From: an uncultured Psychroserpens sp.
Lineage (GTDB): Bacteria > Bacteroidota > Bacteroidia > Flavobacteriales > Flavobacteriaceae
DNA length: 64,000 nucleotides
Direction of reading: 5' to 3'
Assembly (NCBI RefSeq): GCF_947501425.1
Contig: NZ_CANMVN010000003.1
Location: forward strand, 186,001 to 250,000
Position numbers and translations under genes: made by a program. The notes under the pieces are model-generated. The model ran no database searches, was not told where the DNA came from, and worked only from the letters and a program-made list of their open reading frames with translations. Shown one piece after another: positions 1-9,890 of the stretch (position 1 is its first letter; each line of letters opens with the position of its first letter).

Positions 1-162
1 TTTAAGCAATGTAGATTTACCAGAACCATTAAGACCAAGAATCCCGATCTTTGCCCCATAAAAGAAGCTTAAGTAAATATTTTTGAGTACTGGTGTATTT
101 GCAGATTGAAATGTCTTGGTCACGCCAGACATTGAAAAAATTATTTTTTTATCGTCGCTCAT
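1..162 (-). CDS. ettA: ABC-F type ATP-binding protein (EttA-like), N-terminal 54 codons only, runs off window
   Basis: Reverse-strand translation [54 protein letters not shown]; Walker [10 protein letters not shown]. Confidence 0.8.
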   Translation of the reverse strand, partial: MSDDKKIIFSMSGVTKTFQSANTPVLKNIYLSFFYGAKIGILGLNGSGKSTLLK

Positions 163-344
163 TATACTCTTCCTTTTAAAGCGTTAAACACCCAAGCAAT
201 AGCAAAAAAGCCAATACCAACAGCTGCAAAACCCCATCCTGCTACTTCATCATATCTAAATGCACCTAGTGCTATTAACCCTAATCCTACAATTATCATT
301 ATTGTGGTAGCCCAAGCTAACACAGTATTTTTATTCATAGCCAT
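162..344 (-). CDS. Small two-TM membrane protein (resembles flavobacterial CAL67264-type family)
   Basis: 60-aa ORF with two hydrophobic helices, directly upstream of ettA. Confidence 0.65.
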   Translation of the reverse strand: MAMNKNTVLAWATTIMIIVGLGLIALGAFRYDEVAGWGFAAVGIGFFAIAWVFNALKGRV

Positions 345-390
345 ATTTCAATTTTTTAAGCGAAATACAAATATCGTATTTTTAAACTAA

Positions 391-420
391 AAAAAAGCAT
401 TCCGTTTAAGAATGCTTTTT
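391..420. terminator. Rho-independent-like hairpin
   Basis: AAAAAAGCATTC-CGTTTAA-GAATGCTTTTT. Confidence 0.7.
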
Positions 421-443
421 CGCTATTAATCAATTAAGGTGTA

Positions 444-1160
444 TTAATTCATAGGAACCTCAACGATCACTAATTCTGATTTATCATTGGCTTTAATCTC
501 AATACGTTCTGTTTCTGATATTCCAATAGCATCTCTCTTTCTCAGGATGGTATCTGCGATATCTACTTCACCATCAACTACAAATATGTAGAACCCATTC
601 TGACCAGATTTGATATCCAAATGTACCGACTTGCCTGCGTCTAAACTAGTTCTGTAGATATAGGCTTGCTGACTAATAGGTAACGCATCACCTTCCAGTT
701 TATCTTTTGGAGCAACAACAGTTTGTAATTGATTTTGTTTCCCTTCAGAAGCAAATGCACGTTGCTCATAGTTTGGCTCCACACTAAGTGCTTCTGGAAT
801 GATCCATAACTGGAGAAAATTAACCTCATCAGTCTTACTATCATTAAATTCAGAATGTGTCAAACCCGTTCCTGCGCTCATCACCTGAACTTCTCCAACT
901 TCGATAGCGCGTTTGTTTCCCATGCTATCCTTGTGAGACAATGCCCCTTTTAATGGTATTGAAATGATCTCCATATTTTGATGTGGATGAGTACCAAATC
1001 CCATTTTTGGTTGTACCACATCATCATTAAGAACGCGTAAAGCACCAAAGTTCATTCGTTCCTGATTTTGATAACTGGCAAAACTAAATGTATGATGTGA
1101 TTTTAACCATCCATGATTTGCAAATCCTCTGGTGTCTGCTTTGTGAATTATTGTTTTCAT
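444..1160 (-). CDS. Pirin family protein (YhhW-like)
   Basis: HTFSFASY, GFGTHPHQNMEIISIPLKGALSHKDSMG motifs. Confidence 0.9.
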   Translation of the reverse strand: MKTIIHKADTRGFANHGWLKSHHTFSFASYQNQERMNFGALRVLNDDVVQPKMGFGTHPHQNMEIISIPLKGALSHKDSMGNKRAIEVGEVQVMSAGTGLTHSEFNDSKTDEVNFLQLWIIPEALSVEPNYEQRAFASEGKQNQLQTVVAPKDKLEGDALPISQQAYIYRTSLDAGKSVHLDIKSGQNGFYIFVVDGEVDIADTILRKRDAIGISETERIEIKANDKSELVIVEVPMN

Positions 1161-1174
1161 AGTGTTTATTTTTA

Positions 1175-2077
1175 TTAGTTCGTTGGAAGAAATCCCATTT
1201 TTCCCATTTGGTAATCTCGCATGGCTTCCAGCAATTCTGTTTGCGAATTCATGACGTAAGGTCCGTAGGTAGCTACAGTTTCTTTAATTGGCTCACCAGA
1301 CAAAAACAAAAGTTTACTGTCTTGTTCTGCTTTGATTTTAAATCCGTCACCATCCTGATTGAACTCCATGAGTTGATTTTTGTCTAATTCTAGATCCTCC
1401 ACGCCATTCACTGTTACTTTTCCGTTGAGTAAATACAAGAATCCTTGATGAGAATTAGCATATTCAATTGCTTCTTCTCCATTAGTTTTTGCGTCGATCA
1501 TAAACGCATTTACAGGAGTTTGTGTTGCTATCTTTCCGAAGGAATTATTAAGTGTACCAGCAATAATTCTAGTTTCTACATTTTGATCTTCGGAAATGAT
1601 CACATTAAAATCCTCATGTCTGGCATGCTGATAATTGGCTTGTATCATTTTTTTCTCTGCGGGTAGATTTAACCAAAGCTGAATACCTTCTATAGTTCCC
1701 CCTTTTCTTATAAGATCTTTTGTTGGTCCTTCCGAATGAATAATACCGCGTCCAGCTGTAGTCCATTGCACATCACCAGCTTTTACAACGCTTTCGTGAC
1801 CTAAGGAATCTCTATGCAATTGTTCGCCTTGTACCAAAAATGTTACTGGCTCAAATCCTCTGTGTGGGTGTGGACCTAGATCAAAAGGGTTGTTGGTTTC
1901 CGAAATCTCATATGGACCATAATGATGTAACAATACAAACGGATCGATCATCTCAATAGCTTGTGTAGGGAATGGTTGTCGTAACCGAATTGGTCCCATA
2001 TTGACGAAATGACTACGTCCTGCTCTTTTTATAGTATTTAATTTCATAATAACACTTTTCATTATAATATTCTCCAT
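1175..2077 (-). CDS. Pirin family protein
   Basis: DPFVLLHHYGP, GPHPHRGFEPVTFLVQGEQLHRDSLGHESVVKAGDVQWTTAGRGIIHSE. Confidence 0.9.
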   Translation of the reverse strand: MENIIMKSVIMKLNTIKRAGRSHFVNMGPIRLRQPFPTQAIEMIDPFVLLHHYGPYEISETNNPFDLGPHPHRGFEPVTFLVQGEQLHRDSLGHESVVKAGDVQWTTAGRGIIHSEGPTKDLIRKGGTIEGIQLWLNLPAEKKMIQANYQHARHEDFNVIISEDQNVETRIIAGTLNNSFGKIATQTPVNAFMIDAKTNGEEAIEYANSHQGFLYLLNGKVTVNGVEDLELDKNQLMEFNQDGDGFKIKAEQDSKLLFLSGEPIKETVATYGPYVMNSQTELLEAMRDYQMGKMGFLPTN

Positions 2078-2104
2078 GGAAAATATTTGATTAAAAAAAT
2101 ACGC

Positions 2105-2542
2105 TTAACGCATTTTATCCAGCAAATCACTTAACTGTTCTGCTTCTTTTTCATTTAAATTTTTAAGCAATTCCTTATTTAAATTATTAGGAATCGAATT
2201 TAATAAGGCTTTTCCTTGCTGTGTAATAACAATTTTAACAACTCTTCTGTCCTGTTCAGAAGGCAATCGTTCTATATAGTTTTTAGCACAAAGCTTATCC
2301 ATTAGTCGTGTTGCGTTAGGTGAACGCTCCAACATTCTATCCTTTATGGTTTGCACATTAAGCGGTTCTCCAGCTCCTTTGAGAATTCTCAATATATTAT
2401 ATTGCTGTGGAGATATGCCAAAGTCTTTGAAAAACTCATTCTGACAACTTGTGATCCAATTGGCCGTATAAATAATATTAAGCATGGCCTTAACTCTATT
2501 ATTTTCAAATGTTGAATTGATATCTTTTGATAGATCTCCCAT
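2105..2542 (-). CDS. MarR family transcriptional regulator
   Basis: wHTH with ISPQQYNILRIL...RSPNATRLMDKLCAKNYIERLPSEQDRRVVKIVIT. Confidence 0.9.
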   Translation of the reverse strand: MGDLSKDINSTFENNRVKAMLNIIYTANWITSCQNEFFKDFGISPQQYNILRILKGAGEPLNVQTIKDRMLERSPNATRLMDKLCAKNYIERLPSEQDRRVVKIVITQQGKALLNSIPNNLNKELLKNLNEKEAEQLSDLLDKMR

Positions 2543-2550
2543 AATAACTC

Positions 2551-2832
2551 TTAAAATAAAACGTCTTTATATTCGGTTCTCTTTTTAAATACTGCTGCTG
2601 CAAACGGACAAAGTGGTAAAATTTTGATTTCTTTTTCTCTGGCATAGTCCACAGAAGCTTCAACTAAAGTATACCCTACGCCTTGTCCTTTCATTGACTC
2701 ATCAACCTCGGTGTGGTCTATAATGATTTTATCAGAACCAGCATGACTGTATGTCATTTGTGCTTTTTTTAATCCTTCAACCTCATAATAGAAGCGACCT
2801 TTACTTCCTGTATCTTCGTGTTGAATAGTCAT
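2551..2832 (-). CDS. Short GNAT-like N-acetyltransferase (YjdJ type)
   Basis: IIDHTEVDESMKGQGVGYTLVEASVDYAREKEIKILPLCPFA. Confidence 0.85.
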   Translation of the reverse strand: MTIQHEDTGSKGRFYYEVEGLKKAQMTYSHAGSDKIIIDHTEVDESMKGQGVGYTLVEASVDYAREKEIKILPLCPFAAAVFKKRTEYKDVLF

Positions 2833-2833
2833 A

Positions 2834-3364
2834 TTATAAACTCTCTTGAAATTGTTTAACCTCTTCCATCAAATCCTGCTTTAATTGGTCATTTACCAAG
2901 ACTCCATCTTTAAAGTTTTCGCCAAAAGAAGGTAAAGAAAATTTTCCAACAATGTTTCCTCCCATATATGGAAAACGTCCAGCAGCTATGTCTAAAACTG
3001 TTACTCCTCCTCTTCCTCCTGGAGACGTTGCCATCAAAAGCATAGGCTTATCACTCCATAATTTTCCATCGATACGAGACATCCAGTCAAATATATTTTT
3101 AAAGACTGTTGCATAGGCTCCATTGTGTTCAGCTAGTGAAATAATAATTCCATCTGATGATTTGATATGCTCCAAAAATTTGTGAGCGTTCTCTGGTATA
3201 CCATGTTGCATCTCATAATCAATTCCATAAATAGGAAGATCAAAATCATTGAGATCTAACACGTTAACCTCTACATTTTCAACCAATGTTGATGCATAGG
3301 TTGCTAATTGTTTATTTATTGAAGTCTTACTATTACTTCCTGCAAATGTTACAATGTGTTTCAT
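2834..3364 (-). CDS. NADPH-dependent FMN reductase family protein
   Basis: MKHIVTFAGSNSKTSINKQLATY..., MATSPGGRGGVTVL; start chosen at the MKHIVTF methionine rather than the ORF-track upstream ATG. Confidence 0.85.
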   Translation of the reverse strand: MKHIVTFAGSNSKTSINKQLATYASTLVENVEVNVLDLNDFDLPIYGIDYEMQHGIPENAHKFLEHIKSSDGIIISLAEHNGAYATVFKNIFDWMSRIDGKLWSDKPMLLMATSPGGRGGVTVLDIAAGRFPYMGGNIVGKFSLPSFGENFKDGVLVNDQLKQDLMEEVKQFQESL

Positions 3365-3368
3365 AAGT

Positions 3369-3725
3369 TTATTTATTAATTCGTTTGTAAAAAATGTATG
3401 ATACAACAAGGAGTACTAGTGCTATTGCAGCACCTCCTTGCTCTCCATCTCCAATCATGTAGTGTGCAAAAAATGCTAATATGAATGCATAGAAAAACCC
3501 AGCATAAGCCCATTCCTTAAGCGTCTTATATTTCGGAAGCCATAAAGCCACTAAACCTAATAATTTAACTACTGCATATGGATAAATGATATATGAAGGA
3601 TATCCAAAACTTGTAAAAGCTTTTACAATATCTTCATGTTTAAAAAAATACATACTAACCGAAAATAGCATCAACATGGTCAGTAAACCAGTTGCTATAT
3701 AAAAAATAATTTTGTCTCTTTTCAT
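3369..3725 (-). CDS. DoxX-like family membrane protein
   Basis: Four TM segments, YPSYIIYPYAVVKLLGLVALWLPKYKTLKEWAYAGFFY. Confidence 0.8.
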   Translation of the reverse strand: MKRDKIIFYIATGLLTMLMLFSVSMYFFKHEDIVKAFTSFGYPSYIIYPYAVVKLLGLVALWLPKYKTLKEWAYAGFFYAFILAFFAHYMIGDGEQGGAAIALVLLVVSYIFYKRINK

Positions 3726-3869
3726 TTGATTATGTGTTATGATGGTACAAATATATGATAAATAATTTTAGTTTCCAAGGAAAATATTTCCACGGATATT
3801 ATTTTAACAAAGTATTCACTTTTTAATCCGTTATGGGTTTCGTAAATTCGTATTAAATAAAAACACAAT

Positions 3870-5498
3870 ATGGACATCAACTTCAACAAGAACGAAGATC
3901 ATAATAAATTACTCCTATCAGAACTTAAAAGACGCCTTGCTAAAGTCAAGCTAGGTGGTGGTGAAAAACGAATTGAAAAGCACCATGCCAAAGGAAAAAT
4001 GACCGCAAGGGAGCGTATAGACTATTTGCTGGATTCAAAAAAACCATCAGTAGAAGTTGGTGCTTTTGCTGGAGAGGACATGTATCAGGAGCATGGTGGT
4101 TGTCCCTCTGGAGGTGTAGTGATTAAGATTGGCTATGTCAAAGGAAAGCAATGCATTGTCGTTGCTAATGATGCTACTGTAAAAGCTGGTGCCTGGTTTC
4201 CAATTACAGGAAAAAAGAATTTACGTGCTCAAGAAATCGCTATCGAAAATAGATTACCTATTATATATCTAGTGGATTCGGCTGGAGTGTATTTACCAAT
4301 GCAGGACGAGATCTTTCCAGATAAGGAACATTTCGGACGTATATTTAGAAATAATGCTGTAATGAGTAGTATGGGAATTACTCAAATTGCTGCTGTCATG
4401 GGAAGTTGTGTTGCTGGTGGTGCCTACTTACCTATTATGAGTGATGAGGCTTTAATAGTTGACAAAACCGGAAGCATTTTCTTAGCTGGTAGTTATTTAG
4501 TGAAAGCAGCTATAGGTGAAACTATTGACAACGAAACTCTAGGAGGCGCTACAACGCATTGCGAAATTTCGGGTGTTACTGATTATAAGGCTAAGGACGA
4601 TAAGGATGCTCTCAATACAATTCAACGTTTGATGGATAAGATTGGTGATTATGATAAAGCGGGTTATAATCGCGTAGCTGCCAAAAAACCAAATGAGAAT
4701 CCTGATGATATCTTCGGAATAGTACCGCGTTCAAGAGCGGATCAATACGATATGAAAGAGATCATCAAACGACTTGTAGATAATAGTGAGTTTGATGAAT
4801 ACAAGGAAGGTTACGGACAAACAATTATTACAGCTTATGCAAGAATTGATGGCTGGGCTGTTGGGATTGTTGCCAACCAACGAAAACTAGTTAAAACCAA
4901 AAAAGGCGAAATGCAATTTGGTGGTGTTATTTATAATGATAGTGCTGACAAAGCCACACGTTTTATTGCGAATTGTAACCAGAAGAAAATCCCGTTAGTA
5001 TTTCTTCAGGATGTGACTGGCTTTATGGTTGGGAGTAAATCTGAACATGGAGGTATTATCAAAGATGGTGCTAAAATGGTAAATGCAGTAAGTAACTCTG
5101 TAGTGCCAAAATTTACGATTGTCATCGGAAATAGTTATGGAGCAGGAAACTATGCCATGTGCGGAAAGGCTTATGATCCACGATTGATTGTAGCTTGGCC
5201 AAGTGCTGAATTAGCAGTGATGAGTGGAAACTCTGCAGCTAAAGTATTGTTACAAATAGAAAAAGCTTCACTAGAAAAACAAGGTGAAAAAATTACACCT
5301 GAAAAAGAAAAAGAGCTCTTTGATAAAATTAAGAATAGATATGATAACCAAGTATCTCCATATTATGCCGCAGCACGCATTTGGACAGATGCTGTGATCA
5401 ATCCGTTAGATACCAGAACATGGATAAGTATGGGAATAGAAGCAGCCAACCACGCTCCTATTGAAAAACCTTTCAATATGGGAGTGTTACAGGTTTAG
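3870..5498 (+). CDS. Acyl-CoA carboxylase carboxyltransferase (beta) subunit
   Basis: KMTARERIDYLLD, GGCPSGGVVIKIGYVKGKQCIVVANDATVKAGAW, full-length biotin-dependent carboxyltransferase. Confidence 0.92.
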   Translation: MDINFNKNEDHNKLLLSELKRRLAKVKLGGGEKRIEKHHAKGKMTARERIDYLLDSKKPSVEVGAFAGEDMYQEHGGCPSGGVVIKIGYVKGKQCIVVANDATVKAGAWFPITGKKNLRAQEIAIENRLPIIYLVDSAGVYLPMQDEIFPDKEHFGRIFRNNAVMSSMGITQIAAVMGSCVAGGAYLPIMSDEALIVDKTGSIFLAGSYLVKAAIGETIDNETLGGATTHCEISGVTDYKAKDDKDALNTIQRLMDKIGDYDKAGYNRVAAKKPNENPDDIFGIVPRSRADQYDMKEIIKRLVDNSEFDEYKEGYGQTIITAYARIDGWAVGIVANQRKLVKTKKGEMQFGGVIYNDSADKATRFIANCNQKKIPLVFLQDVTGFMVGSKSEHGGIIKDGAKMVNAVSNSVVPKFTIVIGNSYGAGNYAMCGKAYDPRLIVAWPSAELAVMSGNSAAKVLLQIEKASLEKQGEKITPEKEKELFDKIKNRYDNQVSPYYAAARIWTDAVINPLDTRTWISMGIEAANHAPIEKPFNMGVLQV

Positions 5499-5499
5499 T

Positions 5500-6315
5500 A
5501 TGAAATTTTTATTAATTATATCATTTCTTTTAGTATCCATATATGGTTTTTCACAAGCAGATGTGATACCACCATTAAAAGCCAAAGATTCTTTTGAGTT
5601 ACAAACTAATCCTGTGTTTAAAAAAGACAGCTTAGTTATCATTCCAAGGGAAACGAAACTTGACTCAAGTTCATTCATTGTCAATAATAAAATTGATAAA
5701 AAACTACTTAATAGATATAAAATATCTGTTTTTTACTATTCAAATGCGAAATCCAGATACCCATATTATGTAAAACAATGGAACGCTCCTATTGTTATAT
5801 ATATGGATAAAGCTCTACCGAAACAATTAAGAAAATCAGTAAAGCTATTTATCTCAAATTTTGAAGGAATTGATAATTTAAATATCACAATTACAAAAAA
5901 TAAAAACAAAGCCAACTATTATATCAAACCAACTGATAAAATTTTCATCAATAAAAGCTATATTTTTGAGAATTATTATGAAGAAGAGAGGTTTGCATTC
6001 AATAATGGTGATTATGTGATCTTACCTTCAGAAAATCAACAAATACAGGGATGTATTCTCGAATTAAATCTTAATACTCATTTAAGCATAGATATTTTAG
6101 AGAGCAATCTAAAGCAACTATTCTTTCTTAGTTTGGGTAGGTTTTTCGTAATTCATAATGACAGAGATGTTACAAGTTATTTATCCCCTTTTTATGAACC
6201 ACAAAATAACTTAAGCATGTCAGATTTAACAATGTTAAAAATACATTACAGTCATATATATGAGTTCCCTACAACTAGTACCGAATTTAATAACCTATTA
6301 AAAGCCAATCAATGA
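5500..6315 (+). CDS. Secreted hypothetical protein, paralog of next gene (possibly DUF2927-like)
   Basis: Signal peptide MKFLLIISFLLVSIYGFSQA; shared W..PI.VY, SLG and HYS blocks with next ORF; ATG 2 nt after carboxylase stop. Confidence 0.7.
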   Translation: MKFLLIISFLLVSIYGFSQADVIPPLKAKDSFELQTNPVFKKDSLVIIPRETKLDSSSFIVNNKIDKKLLNRYKISVFYYSNAKSRYPYYVKQWNAPIVIYMDKALPKQLRKSVKLFISNFEGIDNLNITITKNKNKANYYIKPTDKIFINKSYIFENYYEEERFAFNNGDYVILPSENQQIQGCILELNLNTHLSIDILESNLKQLFFLSLGRFFVIHNDRDVTSYLSPFYEPQNNLSMSDLTMLKIHYSHIYEFPTTSTEFNNLLKANQ

Positions 6316-7190
6316 AATATCTTTTAATACTAATCACAATGTGTTTTTGTTTGCTATCTAGTGGGCAATCCAAGAGTGAACAACAGAGAACCAGTTCATA
6401 TATTCCATTACCGATATGGAAAAAAATTTATAAAAGACCTTTGACTAAACAAGATTCAATGAGTTTTTTAATTCAAGGAAAAGATACTTTAGTTAAAACC
6501 AATACTAATCCAAAAACAGGAGGTATAACTGTACCTTATGAATATAAAGACTCCACATTTTTAAGCTATTATACAAAAGTTGCTTTCAGACTAAAAAATG
6601 ATAGTACTGATAAAAAGCAAACCATGAAATATTGGAAACAACCTATTAGAGTATACATAACAAAAAATTTCTCTAAAAAGGTGGAAAGAGAATTCAAAAA
6701 ATTTGCAAAATCCACCATTAATCACATCGATTCACTACAGATAGAGTTTGTGAATAAATTAGAAGACTCAAATTTTATTGTTTATTCTCAGAAAGATGAC
6801 AATTATGAACCTAAAATAAATATTGATAATCAATCTGCCTATTATATGTATTGGAACAAGAACAATCAGATAACCAAGTTTTCAATGCGAATTAATACAG
6901 ACTTCTATTTTAGTGACAAACTAAAGCTAATGGAAATGAAACGCTATTTCATTCAATCTCTTGGTTATTTTCAGTGGATCGAGGACTTTATTTGTAAGAG
7001 CTATTTTTCAACGTGTTCCTCAACTGAAAAAGAACTAACTTTTTTAGATATTGAATTATTAAAGTATCACTATTCATATGGAATTTGTAAAGGAACTGAC
7101 CTGGAAACATTTATGGATCAACATGCAAAAGCAAAAGCCTTGTTAAGTGAAAATCCAAAAAATAAAATGAACTTTATTCATACTAATTAG
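6312..7190 (+). CDS. Secreted hypothetical protein, paralog of previous gene
   Basis: Signal peptide MKYLLILITMCFCLLSSGQS; ATGA 4-bp overlap with previous CDS. Confidence 0.7.
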   Translation: MKYLLILITMCFCLLSSGQSKSEQQRTSSYIPLPIWKKIYKRPLTKQDSMSFLIQGKDTLVKTNTNPKTGGITVPYEYKDSTFLSYYTKVAFRLKNDSTDKKQTMKYWKQPIRVYITKNFSKKVEREFKKFAKSTINHIDSLQIEFVNKLEDSNFIVYSQKDDNYEPKINIDNQSAYYMYWNKNNQITKFSMRINTDFYFSDKLKLMEMKRYFIQSLGYFQWIEDFICKSYFSTCSSTEKELTFLDIELLKYHYSYGICKGTDLETFMDQHAKAKALLSENPKNKMNFIHTN

Positions 7191-7226
7191 TTAAATTAAC
7201 ATTTATATGACTTACTACTAAACCAA

Positions 7227-8495
7227 GTGAATAATACTAAACACACATCTCCTTCATACGTTATAGTCTTACTAATTCTAGCGGCAGAAGCTGTGTTTAT
7301 TTTACCATTTGTGTTACAACGAATCTTCAGACCTACATTTTTAGAAACGTTTGATGTTAACAATGAGCAATTGGGCTATTGTTTTTCTGTCTATGGTATT
7401 GTAGCGCTATTTTCATATTTATTTGGTGGTCCTATTGCCGATAAATTTCATCCAAAAAATTTAATGGCAGCCGCTTTATTACTCACTGCGGCTGGAGGTG
7501 TATATCTGGCATCATACCCAACACTTGGAAACTTAAGAATATTATATGGTTATTGGGGTTTTACTACAATTTTCTTGTTCTGGGCAGCTATGATCAAAGC
7601 GACAAGAATTTGGGGCGGACAAAACAAACAAGGGATTGCATTTGGTTTTTTAGATGGCGGAAGAGGCCTTGTTGCTGCTGCTTTTGGATCGGTTGGTGTG
7701 CTTATATTCGCGTTATTTATTGATGTAGACATTTCTGAAACGACACTAACTGAAAGGCGCTATGCCTTTAAACAGGTGATTTTAACCTGCTCTGGAATTG
7801 TTGCTTTCATTGCAATACTGGTCTTCTTTTTTTTAAATCGACTCAAAGGAAATGACAGTTCCAATTCAAATCTGAAGTACTTTGACTGGACAGCTTTTGC
7901 ACAACTTATCAAAATTCCTTCGATACAACTTTTGATGATCATTATCCTCTGTGCTTACACAGGTTATAAAGCAAGTGATTTGTTTACTTTATATGCCACT
8001 CATGTGATGAAGTATGATGCTATTACATCCGCAGGTGTTGGCACGTCATTACTTTATGTAAGACCAATTATAGGTGTCGTTATAGGCTTTTTGGCAGATA
8101 GAACTCGACCTTCACTCTGGTTGGTTATTGGATTTGTACTCACTACAGTATCTAGTATGTTTTTTACAATGAATATTATTGATGATAGTACCACGTTGCT
8201 ATTCGTTATTAATATCTTATTGATGGCTATTGGTGTTTACTCCTGCCGTGTGCTTTATTTTGCAACATTAGAAGAAGCTAAAATACCTATAGCATTGACA
8301 GGAACAGCAGTTGGACTAGTCTCTATCGTTGGTTACACTCCAGACATTTTCTCAGGTCCTATGTTTGGTATTCTGGTAGATAATATTGATAAGCCTGTCG
8401 GACTTCAAAATGCGTTTTTGGTACTCGCTTTATTTAGCTTGGTTGGGTTATTAGCCGCATATAAATTTTATCGAATCAATAGATCCTCGTGTTAA
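7227..8495 (+). CDS. MFS transporter
   Basis: About 12 TM segments; FGGPIADKFHPKNLMAAALLLTAAGG and GFLADRTRPSLW; GTG start. Confidence 0.85.
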   Translation: MNNTKHTSPSYVIVLLILAAEAVFILPFVLQRIFRPTFLETFDVNNEQLGYCFSVYGIVALFSYLFGGPIADKFHPKNLMAAALLLTAAGGVYLASYPTLGNLRILYGYWGFTTIFLFWAAMIKATRIWGGQNKQGIAFGFLDGGRGLVAAAFGSVGVLIFALFIDVDISETTLTERRYAFKQVILTCSGIVAFIAILVFFFLNRLKGNDSSNSNLKYFDWTAFAQLIKIPSIQLLMIIILCAYTGYKASDLFTLYATHVMKYDAITSAGVGTSLLYVRPIIGVVIGFLADRTRPSLWLVIGFVLTTVSSMFFTMNIIDDSTTLLFVINILLMAIGVYSCRVLYFATLEEAKIPIALTGTAVGLVSIVGYTPDIFSGPMFGILVDNIDKPVGLQNAFLVLALFSLVGLLAAYKFYRINRSSC

Positions 8496-9829
8496 TTCCC
8501 TTTGTGATCACTAACTCTTGGAATGGTCAATAATTTGGTTTGCCTGCCATTGACATATCTAAATCCGTTGTCTCCATAAAAACCAGCTTCCTCAAGCATC
8601 ACTCTAATATCCCGTTTCCATTCAGGAATTGTCACAGTAGTATTGAGTTCAATAGCATAGACTGTATTAGGATATAGTGGATAATCTCCTGTACCTTCTA
8701 CTCCGCCTTGAGCGTCCCACATCCCAATAGTTGGTCCTGACGAATGTCCATAACTACCTAATGGATGCGTATAAATAGAAGGTCTCAAACCCTGAGATTT
8801 GGCGTCTTTAAGTGATTTTAATAAGATCTCATTTCCTGTTTTTCCAGTTTCAAAATTGGAGGTAAAGATATCCTGAACGCGATTACCTGCTTTGAGAGCA
8901 TCTATCAGAAATTTTGGAGGTCTGGTTTCATTAGGCTTTAAGACATATGCTAATTCCTGACAATCGGTATTGAGTCTTAAGTATGTTATTCCGAAGTCAC
9001 AATGAATCAAATCACCTGGTAAAATAACCTGTTGCTCAGGACGATCTGAAAAGGAATATAAATGCCCTTTTAAATCATCTTTACTACGCTGCACATCTAC
9101 TGTTGGGTGAAACCATGTTTGCAAACCAAGATCGCTTACTTTTTGTCGCATCCACCACTCGACTTCAGTAGTTGTAGTAATTCCTGGCGTGATTACTTTT
9201 TCGGAAAACGCCTCAGCAATGATTTCATGCGTAATATTGACCAGCTGATCGTAGATGACCATTTCTCTATCTGTTCTGGTTTCAATCCAACCAATAGCTA
9301 ATTTTTCCGCAGAAACCACTTTACGATGATACGCTTTTGGGAGATACTTCATGAACGCTTCATAGTCGGTTTTTACAAGTCCGTCAGCAATATTGAAATC
9401 GCTTGAGTAATTGAGTCCTATTGTTTTTGGTTGTCGTTCCTCAATAAGTTCCATGAGACGTTTCCATTGGTTAGGCTCTTTATCTTTATCCCATGCCGAA
9501 ATGATATTCTCTCCAAAATTATATCTGGCAACAGCTAGTTTTTCTATAGTGTTTTTCGTTTTGTTCCTGAAAAATAAAATGATTGTACGTCGTCTCGCGT
9601 TAAGCCAGGTTGCAGGTAGCATTGTTTTGAGAACAGGATCTTCATTATATTCTCTTGAAATGACGATCCACATATCAATATTTGCCCGATCCATAAGCTT
9701 AGGCAAAACCGTATTGAAACGTTCTTCTAAAATCTCATCAACGACTCTTGCTTGCTCCTGAACAGGAAGTATGTGCTGTGCATTGATCTGAAACCCGAAA
9801 CCTAATATTACAATCCAAAATATTCTCAT
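8492..9829 (-). CDS. M24 family metallopeptidase (Xaa-Pro aminopeptidase-like), secreted
   Basis: LIHCDFGITYLRLNTDCQELAYVL, THPLGSYGHSSGPTIGMWD, YAIELNTTV; start assigned at MRIFWIVILGFGFQINAQ. Confidence 0.85.
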   Translation of the reverse strand: MRIFWIVILGFGFQINAQHILPVQEQARVVDEILEERFNTVLPKLMDRANIDMWIVISREYNEDPVLKTMLPATWLNARRRTIILFFRNKTKNTIEKLAVARYNFGENIISAWDKDKEPNQWKRLMELIEERQPKTIGLNYSSDFNIADGLVKTDYEAFMKYLPKAYHRKVVSAEKLAIGWIETRTDREMVIYDQLVNITHEIIAEAFSEKVITPGITTTTEVEWWMRQKVSDLGLQTWFHPTVDVQRSKDDLKGHLYSFSDRPEQQVILPGDLIHCDFGITYLRLNTDCQELAYVLKPNETRPPKFLIDALKAGNRVQDIFTSNFETGKTGNEILLKSLKDAKSQGLRPSIYTHPLGSYGHSSGPTIGMWDAQGGVEGTGDYPLYPNTVYAIELNTTVTIPEWKRDIRVMLEEAGFYGDNGFRYVNGRQTKLLTIPRVSDHKGN

Positions 9830-9890
9830 AGAGTTAATTGTTTCCTTAAAAATATGGATTTTATATATCAAAAAATAACTTACAAATGTT

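Noticed and set aside
8492-8495. 4-bp convergent overlap of MFS and M24 stop codons
   Set aside because: Common in compact genomes; no further structure.
9411-9761. 116-aa plus-strand ORF inside the M24 peptidase
   Set aside because: Antisense to a conserved enzyme; shadow ORF.
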